NCBI RefSeq assembly: GCF_963169125.1
Contig: NC_084794.1
Location: forward strand, 158,919,858-158,983,857
Reading direction: 5' to 3'
From: Humulus lupulus
Lineage: Eukaryota; Streptophyta; Magnoliopsida; Rosales; Cannabaceae
DNA length: 64,000 bases
Position numbers and translations under genes: made by a program. This document shows positions 45,410 to 54,845 of the stretch, piece after piece (within the stretch, counting starts at the first letter, position 1; each line of letters begins with the position of its first letter). The notes under the pieces were generated by a model. That model ran no database searches and was not told where the DNA came from. It saw nothing but the letters and a program-made list of their open reading frames with translations.

Positions 45410-47389
45410 ATTTGATTGTTGTTCCGCTACGTATAATCTCTGATTTGATCAATAAATACCTACACTATGTCCGACACATGACTCGATGTATGGGTCACTT
45501 CAATTGCAACCTTTGTTAAAAACAAAAAATGAAATAATAATTAGTAACATGTCATGCAATCAAAACAAATATTTAAAATTATTTACTCAAATCAATACCT
45601 TGTTCTCTAACCAAGTACTAAACGTACGATAGTGTTCATCTTGGATCCATTTTTGGTTCTTTGACTTAGATGGATATTTTTTCCGAAGCCAAACAAAATG
45701 ATTCCTTCATAAATGTATACAAAATTAGTATGAATCAATACAAATATCACAACAATGTTTTATGATATCATACTATCTAAGATAACTTACTCGATGTAAG
45801 GTTGAATCTCATCAATGTTTTGCAATACAAGACAATGTGCTTCATGTCTTTCATCTTGAGTTATTGAGCATATAACACCACCTTTTCCACCATAACCACC
45901 ATTACTTTTAATTAATGTAGATTGATCGCCCACGCTTGTCACACCATCAAGTATTCTGAACAAAATTCAATGGCTTCTTCTGCAATATAGCAGTCAACAA
46001 TACATCCTTCGGGTCTACTTCTATTTCTAACATAACTCTTAAGAATCTTCATGTATCGCTCAAAGGGATACATCCATTTTAAATAAACAGGTCCGCATAG
46101 TTTAATCTCTCTAACCAAATGGACTGTAAGATGCACCATTATGTAAAAAAAAGTAGGTGGGAAGAATCGCTCTAAGTAACACGAGATTATAGCAATCTCC
46201 ACTTGTAAATTGTCCAACGTTGAAACATCAATCGTCTTACAACATAAAATACTTGAAAAACAAACACATCCGTGTGATTATCTCTCGAACCTTTCTAGGT
46301 AGCACGCTATGAATAGCCACAAGTAGAATGTGTTGGAATAGGACATGACAATCATGAGTTTCATGCCGACCAAATTCAAATTCTTCATATCGACCAATGT
46401 TCTTATGTTTGAAGAATACCCTTCTGGAACTTTAATATTGTATAAACAACCACAAAGTTCTTTTTTCTCATCCTTAGTGAGTGTGTAACAAGCTGCAGGT
46501 AAAAATGTTCTGTTAGGGCCAGCTTTTGGATGTAGCTTTTTTCGCAAGCCCATTGCAGCCAAGTCTTTCCGAGCTTTAATACCTTCCTTACTTTTACTAG
46601 GAATATTTACAAAGTTCCTATTAGACTATCACACACATTTTTCACAATGTGCATAACATCTAAATTATGTCGTAAAAGTAAGTTTTCCCAATATTCAAGC
46701 TCAAAGAAAATTGATTTTTTCTTCCAAGGACTTGTAGACTCATCCGCACTACTCAAACTAACGTCAGTCTTATCCTTGCCAACACTCTTTCCACGACCCT
46801 TCTTCTTCTTAATTGGACAAACAATAGGTTTTCCTACCTTAAACTGAATTACAGATACTTTATTAAGTACTTCATTCCCAGTCAAAGGAACTAGAGCCAA
46901 ACCAAACTCTTGTTCACCATTGAATGCATTTTTCCAAATTCTAAAATAATGTCTTCGAGGCAAGAATTTTCTATGTCCCATATAGCACACCTTGCGGGAA
47001 TGTTTCAAATATTGAGAGAAAGTCTTCTCCTCACAAATATGACAAGCTTTGTATCCTTTTACACTGTAGCCAAATAAATTTCCATAAGCGGGGAAGTCGT
47101 TGATTGTCCATAACAACACCGCTCGAAGGGTAAATTCTTCTTTTCGGTATGCGTCATAAGCCCTAACTCCTTCATTCCATAAAGTTTTCAAGTCTTCAAT
47201 TAGGGGAGCTAAGTAGACGTCAATATCGTTACCAGGTTGTTTAGGTCCAGATATCAGCAAGGTCAGTAAGGTAAACTTCCTTTTCATACAAAGCCATGGC
47301 GGTAAATTATATATGCCTAGCATAATAGGCCAACAACTATACCTACTACTGAGAGAAGTATGAGGATTAATTCCATCATATACTATTGG
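45410..47389 (-). pseudogene. CACTA TNP2-type transposase, core and C-terminal part
   Basis: On the minus strand the TNP2 core begins at about 47380 (SSRYSCWPIMLG, YNLPPWLCMKRKF, LISGPKQPGNDIDVYLAPL, LWTINDFPAYGNLFGYS, CHICEE) and runs to 46607. The next block (46562-46278) holds DLAAMGLRKKLHP and a frameshifted HDCH region. The block 46217-45939 resembles the C-terminal DUF4218 domain (FPPTFFYIMVHLTVHLVREI, YPFERYMKILKSYVRNRSRP). Near 45600 WIQDEHYRTFSTWL is readable, with AT-rich probable intron sequence between. Frameshifts make it non-functional. Both termini are missing. After undoing the inversion it would be on the same strand as the exon at 14663 and 30141. Confidence 0.83.
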
Positions 47390-48682
47390 GACTTGTTATC
47401 TAAACACGTTATTTGTTATCTAAACAAATTATATGCTTATTATCTAAACAAAACATATACCCAAGAACTAAAACATATCATACATATACATATCATAGCA
47501 TAAACATATAACATAACATATCATAACATAACATAACATATAAGCACATAAAATCTATCCTATGTTCCTTACCAACACCGAGATATGAGAACAAGGACGG
47601 GATTTGGAACACTCCTAAAACCAACAATAAAAATGGTGAGTATTTCTAAAGAATAAAAAATGAATGTGGAAACTAAACCATCAAGAAGAAACTTACCAAG
47701 AAAGAACTTAATTTTCAAGAACCAATAACAAAAGTTAGGATCTGAATAAAAGGAACTAAAGAAAACTAAAGAGTTTTAAAGAATTGGACTTAAAGAATAG
47801 GAGTACCTTAGTTGACCTTATGGATTGGTCTAACTCCAATACCGAAATACACTAAACCTCACTTCTCAAGTATTTTATAAAGCTTAAGAATGGCAAAGAT
47901 TTTTCCCAACCCAAGTGTTTATCAGTCTATGGTAGTACTAGCACCTTGGAGCCTGATCACAGCTGAAGAGTGAGGAGGGCTGGGTTCTAAGTCCTATTTA
48001 TAAAGTTCTAGGAATAAAAATCTTCTTTTTGACTTTGAATAAAAAATAATGAATTTAATTGCAAATATTTGAATATTCTTTAGTCAAAGGCTTAGGACTC
48101 GGTCAAATTGTTCAGAGGTAGGTCTAAGGAGTCAAAACTTGTTTTAAAAATAAAAAATAAAATAGAATCCTAACTTCTAACTTCCTAAATCTCGTAACTC
48201 TAAACTCACTTGTAGTAAAATTAACATAACTAGAGATGCAGGACTTTGATTTAGATCATCTTTATACCGTTAGAAAGATAATTTAATTATCTACAACTTT
48301 CTAGGAATAATATTTTTTGAAATTCATAATATAACGGGGTCAAAATAGGTTGGAAGTTACAGTACCCTAAAGTTACGGGAAAATCTATTTAATTATCTAA
48401 ATAACAATCTAATCTACAAATTTCTTAACTAAATAACAAACTCTAATTCCCTAATAATCATGCTTATGACAAGTGTCATATTCTTATTGGCTCTATCTAA
48501 ACCTTAGGTTATAATAGATAATACACCTAGGACCAGCAATATTAATCAAACCTTATGTTATAATTAATATTCTTAAACTATAGGTTAAACTTACAAAATT
48601 CATAACTATTGCTATGAGTTTCCAACTAAGTCCCGACTTGAACCAAAATCCACAGAATCTAACATACTACAAACTAATACTA

Positions 48683-48722
<40 letters not shown>

Positions 48723-48760
48723 TCTAGCTAGTTATTAAGTAAATAATCTGGGACTCTACA
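47390..48760 (-). repeat. Truncated Tekay-like LTR (diverged from T1 LTR)
   Basis: Read on the minus strand it starts TGTAGAGTCCCAGATTAT at 48760 and follows the order of the T1 LTR (GGAACACTCCTAAAACC, CTATTTATAAAGTTC), but is clearly diverged. It ends abruptly against CACTA sequence at about 47389 and lacks roughly the last 500 bp of the LTR. The start adjoins integrase coding sequence of the Tat pol remnant. Confidence 0.75.
48682..48723. repeat. (CTA)n microsatellite
   Basis: About 13 ACT/CTA units lie inside the Tekay-like LTR close to its start. Confidence 0.93.
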
Positions 48761-51196
48761 AAATCTCCCATGTCAAACTTTCTTTAGCATACTTTAGAGT
48801 TAAAATATCGAGCAACCTTTTGTTGGTAAGCCGCTACTCTAAGTTAAGCCTGCTCGTGCCTTTCGTTGACCAAGTCCAAAGACTCAATTAATACCTGGTT
48901 ATTTTCACTCTGGTCATATGTCAGCCTTTTATGCGATGGTGGATCTAACTCAACGGGTAACATGACTTCATACCCATAGGCCAAGGAAAATGGTGTATGG
49001 CCTGTTATTGTTCGGTGGGATGTTCTATACGACTAGAGCACTTCTGGCAATTGCTCTGGCCATGCTCCCTTTGCTTCTTCGAGCATTTTCTTCAGTATCA
49101 CCCATTTTATTCTGGGGTGACGGAGGGATCGTACCATTCGAGCTTATCACCTCTTTCATGATCTTTTCTATAGGTAGAACTACTGTGAGCGGTCTAAACT
49201 TCGATGTCCTTCAAAGTTTTGTTAATGGCTTCAACCTGTCTGTTGACATGTGGATGAGCAACTGACAAAAAACTCTTCGTGATACCATGCCATTTGCAGA
49301 AAACGATGAAAAGGTCGCTATCAAATTGTGTGCCATTATCTGAGACAATTATTTTCGGCAACCCATATCGACATACAATGTTTTTGAGGACGAAATCCAA
49401 TACTTTCTTGGTCATGATTGTTGCGAGTGGCTCAGCTTCAGCCCACTTAGTAAAGTAGTCAAAAGCAACTACTGCATACTTGACATTCCCCTGTCTTGTA
49501 GGCAAAGATCTGATTAGGTCGATTCCCCAAACCGGGAATGGCCATGGGCTTTACATCTGTTTAAGCTCATTTGGGGCTGCTCATGGTATCTTGGAAAAAC
49601 GTTGGCACTTATCACACTTCTTAACAAATTCCATAGAGTCTTCGATCGTGGTAGGCCAGAAATATCCTTGTCAGAGAATCTTCTTTGACAAACTTTGCCC
49701 CCCAGTGTGATCTCCACAGAAACCTTTATGTACTTCTTGCATCAATTCCTTAGCCTTTTCCTTAGAGACACACCGTAATAAAGGCATTGAGTATCCTCGT
49801 CTATACAAGACTCCATCGATCAAAATAAACCAAGTCGATTGTCTTTGAAGCGTCCTTGCCTTATTCCTATCTGCTGGTAATAATCCTTGTTCGAGATATT
49901 GTATGATGGGAGTCATCCATGTGTCGAACACTTGTATTATTAGCGAGGATTATTTCGCTTGAATGCTTGGTGGCAATAAACTTTTGACCAGTACTATGCT
50001 CAAAGCGTCAGCATTTTTGGCACTTGCTAACTTGTCTAAGGCATCAACGTTTGAATTCTGATCGCGAGGTACTTGCTAGAGAGTATACTTCTCAAACTGT
50101 GCTAGTAAATCCTTCGCCTTATTCAAATAAGCAAATATTCTCCAATAATCTGATTAACTACTAGTTGGGAGTCACTACATATTTCTAGTGATTTATGTTC
50201 ATATCCTTAGCTAGTCTTAATCCTGCGAGTAGAGCCTCGTACTCGACTTCATTGTTAGAGGTCGTAAAGTTGAATCTGATCACACAGTGAAACCGATGTC
50301 CCTCGAGTGTGATTAAGATCAGCCATGCCCTTGCATTGTGCTTGTTGAAGGATCCATCTACGGACAGCTTCTAGGCAGGGGTTTGATTTTGAATATCAGT
50401 CTCTATTGATGGTTTGCTGGCAGGGAGTCCATTAAATTCTGCGACGAAATCCACTATAGCCTGTCCCTTAACAGCTGCTCATGGTGCATAGGAAATTTCA
50501 AACTGCCCCAACTCAACTACCCATTTTAGTAGTCCACTAGCGACTTCTAGTTTTTGTAAGACTTGTCGTAGTGGCTGGTCGGTAAGCACTATTATTGGGT
50601 GAGCCTGAAAATAGAGTCGTAGTTTTCTAGACGCCAGTATCAAGCAATAAGCCAATTTCTCTATGGGCGGATATCGTAGTTTTGCTCCCACTACCCTTTT
50701 GCTTATACTACATTTTGAATGTTTTCTTCCTCTCTGATTAAAAGACCACTAGCATCATACTATATTATTGCTAAGAAGATGTACAAAGTCTCTCCTTCGA
50801 CCAGCTTGGACAAAATAGGCAGTTGCGACATGTGGTCTTTGAGCGCCTAAAAACCATGTTCGCACTTCTCTGTCCATTCAATTTTTTTGTTTCCTCTGAG
50901 TAGATTAAAAAATGGGACACACTTGTCTGTAGACATAGGGCGAAAATTCTTCCTGTCAGGCTTTGTACGTCTTTAACTTTGGCAGGTGACTGCATCTCGA
51001 TCAGTGCTTGAATTTTTTTTCGAGATTAGCTTAAATTCCTCGTGAGTTTACTATGAATCCTAAAAAATTTCCTGATCCTACACCAAAGGAACACTTTAGA
51101 GGATTCAGCTTCATCTGATATTTGTTCAAGATGTTGAAGCATTCCTGTAGGTCCTTGATGTGTTCACCAGCCTTTCTCGACTTGACCAACATATCA
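48761..51196 (-). pseudogene. Tat-lineage pol remnant (RT to integrase)
   Basis: On the minus strand this begins in RT at MLVKS next to 51196, continues with the QMKLNP and FLGFIVNS region and MQSPAKVKDVQSLTGRI, then RNase H (IVLTDQPLRQVLQK), the linker with GVLYRRGYSMPLLRC and HKGFCGDHTGGQSLSKKIL, and the integrase core (FDYFTKWAEAEPLA, IVSDNGTQFDSD). It ends near GHTPFSLAYGYEVMLP and KFDMGDL at 48761. Many stops and shifts show that it is old. It differs in detail from the Tat element at 16795. One end is cut by a Tekay-like LTR and the other by an N-type LTR. Confidence 0.83.
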
Positions 51197-51879
51197 TGAT
51201 GAGGACACCAAGACTAAAAATCCAAGTCAAGTTCCAGTTGATCCAAGTCAAGAGGGGAGGAATGATGAGGACACCAGTTTAGGAGCTTGATCAATATTTA
51301 GCTTCCTGTAATGAGTCTTTTTATTTTTAATCACGTTTTTTATTTAGTCTTTGTTTATTTTGTGATAAGTCAAACATTTGACTTGTGTGAGTCCAATAGT
51401 CCTTTTGTCTTTAATTTTCGGTTTTCATTTGGAAGACAAAAGGCTTGTCTTTAATTTCGGTTTTCATGAGGAAGACAAAAGGCTTGTCTTTAATTTCAGT
51501 TTTCATTAGGAAGACAAAGGGGCTGTCCTTAATTTTTCGGTTTCATTAGGAAGACAAAGGGGCTTGTCTTGATGTAATTTTCGGCTATATAAGGCCTTGA
51601 AAACATTTGGAAAAAATCAGATTATGTTGAAATGAAAATTTGTGAGTTTTCTTCTTGAGTTCTTGAAGAGACTATCCGAACTTATCAAGGGTATCCCTTG
51701 TGGCGTTCAATCCGACTTATCAAACGGATTCCCATCCCCGTTTGTGGCGTCTTCCTCATACCAAGGTTCGTGCTTTGCTAAGCATAGGGTCGCGGTTTAC
51801 CATTCCAAATTTCGTGTGTTCTTGGTGGCTGCCATATTTGGTGTCGGGTTTCATCACAGTGTTGGTGTGGTTCGTATCA
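51197..51879 (+). repeat. N-type LTR in reverse orientation; second inversion breakpoint
   Basis: This 683 bp LTR on the plus strand runs from TGATGAGGACACC to GGTTCGTATCA. It has the internal LTR-start/purine repeat and four or five 40 bp units (GTCTTTAATTTCGGTTTTCA, GGAAGACAAA) before a good TATA box (TATATAAG, 51586-51593). Its right 250 bp are practically identical to the N copy, while the TATA region differs. The right flank is GGACC (51880-51884) in the T1 LTR and the left flank is Tat RT. It becomes a solo LTR with matching duplications once the inversion is undone. Confidence 0.9.
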
Positions 51880-52379
51880 GGACCCCAAGTAATAATGGCC
51901 ATTATAATAAGTGTATGTTATATGTATTATGTTAAGTCTTTATGTTTTCTTATGAAATTATGTATATGACTTTGTGTTAGATTTTCCTTGCTGGGCATTA
52001 GGCTCACTCCTTTCTGTTTATGTGCAGGAAAATAAGCTTTAGAGGCGGTAAGATTCGTGACGCTTGGAGGATGTGTATCGATGGTTAATGGAGTCAAGGG
52101 GCCGAGCGTTATTCGATTCGATGATGTAGTCTCATTTTATGTTTTTATGTGTATTTTCCGCACCAAATATGTAATTTCTTTTATTTTTAAATCATCTTTT
52201 GTTTTAAAAACAATGGGATCCCATAATCCTTCTTAGTATTCTGTTTACTTTGTAAAGTAACTCTTATTTTTATAAGTTACTTAATAAATTATGGTATTTT
52301 CGCAAATGTAAGTTCTTTTAAGGATTTTATGTATAGTTTCGTTAATGGTCCAATTAGTCTAGAGTAGTGGGTCATTACA
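51880..52379 (+). repeat. T1 5' LTR, last part
   Basis: These 500 bp match 59588-60087 of the T1 3' LTR, including the end GGGTCATTACA. The first part of this LTR is at 35369-36783 on the other strand. GGACC at the junction is a target-site duplication. Confidence 0.92.
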
Positions 52380-52381
52380 GT

Positions 52382-52393
52382 TGGTATCAGAGC
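52382..52393 (+). other. T1 primer binding site
   Basis: TGGTATCAGAGC two bases after the LTR end, initiator tRNA-Met type. Confidence 0.93.
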
Positions 52394-52514
52394 AACGGTT
52401 CCTTCGCATGAAGTTCTCCTCGATACACATGCTCAAAGCTCCGAATCGGACCGCCAAGTAAGTGTTTAAGTTACAAGTTACAAGTTACTTTACTTATGTA
52501 TATAGCTAACTTTA

Positions 52515-53003
52515 GTGTTTATGTTTCAGTTAAAAATGAATGGAGCTTTAACCTACCAAGATATCCGAGCCATTAAGGCCTTAAAAAGAATAAGGGATCC
52601 AAGAAACACCGTAGGAGCCCTAGAAAGGATTACTCGAAGGTTGCTTTTGTTTCATCAAGAGATAGGTGGCCTTCAAGAGGCTAAACAAATAATGTTAAGA
52701 TCAACGGAACAATATGTATTAGTAATTAGGTTGTTTAAAGATTTTCATTCTGTAATAGCAGCCTTAGAAGAAATATGGGAAGAAATGCGTGAGGAGGATG
52801 AATTGCCTTTAGCAATGAGATATTATTTCCTCTTAGTTAGGTTTACCGCAAAACCTGAGTTTCAATTCACCAATGAGCAAAAGAATAGGATTCTCACCAA
52901 CCTACCTATAGGACGTTTCGATGCTCATGATAATGATGATTATGAGCAAATAGATGATGATATGTTAGATGACGGATCGGATGTAGAAGATCCCGATTTT
53001 TAG
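52515..53003 (+). CDS. 162-codon ORF between PBS and gag of T1, function unknown
   Basis: This is an intact frame, MFMFQLKMNGALTYQDIRAI to the stop after DGSDVEDPDF. The second Met (MNGALTYQ) may be the true start, since TTTATGTTTCAG just upstream looks like a splice acceptor. The body is rich in Leu, Arg and Glu and probably helical (QEIGGLQEAKQIML, ALEEIWEEMREED). The last 35 residues are strongly acidic (YEQIDDDMLDDGSDVEDP). There is no signal peptide, membrane segment or domain I recognise. It lies in the leader of a Tekay-type element, where a separate ORF is not the usual layout. It is unbroken although gag-pol downstream has four lesions. It could be an accessory protein or a captured host fragment. 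Confidence 0.6.
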   Translation: MFMFQLKMNGALTYQDIRAIKALKRIRDPRNTVGALERITRRLLLFHQEIGGLQEAKQIMLRSTEQYVLVIRLFKDFHSVIAALEEIWEEMREEDELPLAMRYYFLLVRFTAKPEFQFTNEQKNRILTNLPIGRFDAHDNDDYEQIDDDMLDDGSDVEDPDF

Positions 53004-53522
53004 ATTAGAAGTTTTTAGTGTTTGTATTATTTATTTTTGATTGTAATAAGTGAAATTGTTTTCCAAATGAATAAACATGCTATTTGAATATCATGTGTGA
53101 GTTTGATTTTATTTTCAAAATCATAATAAATACTAAATAAAATGAATAATGACTAAGTTCGGTGAGGGTGGATACAAATCAATGAACCTGGTTTCCTTAT
53201 TGAGAGTTAGGGGGCCTTAGTAGTGGGAACGATTTTACTGATCCCAGCCCTCCCTCAATATAGTTAACTTTGGAACAAAGATAAGTTTCGAGCCTGAGAA
53301 TTAAGTCATATAGGATGATTAGAAACACACTTAGAAAATAAAGATGACTTGTTTTTCTAAGTATAGAAACCCGCTCTAATAATAAATAAAGACCTATATA
53401 ATTTTTCATAAGAAGTCATAATAAATAGGTCCGAGATATGTTTGTTTAGAATAAGTTTTTGCCTTAGAGCCTATTAGGAAAAGTTCTAACATGTTTCTTT
53501 CAACTGTTAGAACTCTGCTACG
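53004..53522 (+). other. T1 leader between small ORF and gag
   Basis: AT-rich non-coding sequence with AATAAA-like motifs (53069-53074). It separates the small ORF from the gag ATG at 53523. I see no feature beyond this. Confidence 0.5.
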
Positions 53523-54845
53523 ATGTCTCTCCGAAGATCCGCACGCACCAACGGAAACGCCTCCAACGATGTTCCAGCGACCAATGCGGTCCCTACCGTT
53601 CACCGAAGGAGAGTACGTGTTACTGCTCGCCACAACGCACCGGCACAGCCAGCTGACAACACTGCAAAGATTGCCAGACTGCGACAGCAAGTCGAGGAAC
53701 TTCTGCAACAACAACGCCAACAGGCTCAATCTCAGCCTCAGCCTCCGCCACAGCCGCAGCCGCATCTGCAGCCAATGGCCCCAGCACCCCAACAAGTTGG
53801 TCCGTATGGGGGATGGCCTATGACGAACTACGCTCCTTATCCTGTACAGCACATGGAGCCAGTGTACGAGAGGTTCCGCAAGCAGCACGCTCCGAACTTC
53901 GAAGGGACTACGGACCCCTTTGAAGCGGAAGAATGGCTAAGGAATGTGGAGCCGATCCTAGCCCACATGAACCTCAGTAATGCAGACCGCATATCCTGCG
54001 TCTCATCTTTGCTCAAGAAAGATGCCAGGATATGGTGGGACTTGGCCCAGCAATCCCATGATGCTGCCACCATGACGTGGACTCGATTTGTGGAGCTCTT
54101 CCACAAGAAATACTACAATTCAGCGGTACTTGCTACGAGAGTTGAGGAGTTCACCAATCTGAAGCAAGGGAATTTAACAGTGGCAGAATATGCTCGTCAG
54201 TTCGACCGCTTAGCAAAGTTCGCAGCAGAGTTGGTTCCAACCGACTATCTAAGGGTGAACAAGTTTGTTAGAGGACTCCGACCAAAGATCGAGATGGGGG
54301 TGAAGCTAGCAAACCCGGGAAACACTTCATATGCCGACGTTCTCGAGACGGCAATTGAAGTAGAAAGGTTGCAGGCCAACGTGAGCAAAGAAGAAGCTAG
54401 CAAGCCTGAACCCAGACAGCAGAGCCAACCTCAGGCCAGTCGGAACAACAATCAGCCTGGCAATAGCGGCAACAGTCAGTCCAACAATAACGGTAACGGA
54501 CAGAAGAGAAGGCATCCCGACAGCAAGCAATCGGACAACAATAAAAGGGCACGACCAAATAATGGAGGAAATAGGTCGAGCTACGTGGAATATCCGCCAT
54601 GTGCCAAATGTCAGAAGAAGCATCCTGGAGAATGCCGCGCCAACACCAAGGAGTGTTTCAACTGTGGTCAAGAAGGGCATCGTAAAAGAGACTGTCCTCA
54701 GCAAAAGCCAGAAGGGAAGAAGGACGAAAAGATGGTTCCTGCTCGGGTTTTTGCTTTAACCCAAGGAGAGGCGGATGCCAGCAACAAGGTGGTCACAGGT
54801 CAGGTTTCCATCCTCAATAATTTATGTCATGTATTATTTGATTAG
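53523..54845 (+). pseudogene. T1 gag with zinc knuckle, up to the protease active site
   Basis: Tekay-type Gag starts MSLRRSARTNGN. It has a coiled, Gln-rich segment, then FRKQHAPNFEGTTDPFEAEE, ARIWWDLAQQ, YYNSAVLATRVEEF and LTVAEYARQFDRLAKF. The basic tail holds two Cys-rich motifs, CAKCQKKHPGEC and the knuckle CFNCGQEGHRKRDC. The frame stops at 54843-54845, where the Ser codon of the protease DSG triad is replaced by TAG (LFD*GATHSY). The reading frame is otherwise continuous with the following RT segment. Confidence 0.9.

Noticed and set aside
48990..49265. A plus-strand ORF of 91 codons with hydrophobic stretches
   Set aside because: It is opposite the decayed Tat integrase, whose motifs are readable on the minus strand.
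52382..52393. Possible tRNA gene fragment (TGGTATCAGAGC)
   Set aside because: It is the primer binding site complementary to a tRNA 3' end; no cloverleaf surrounds it.
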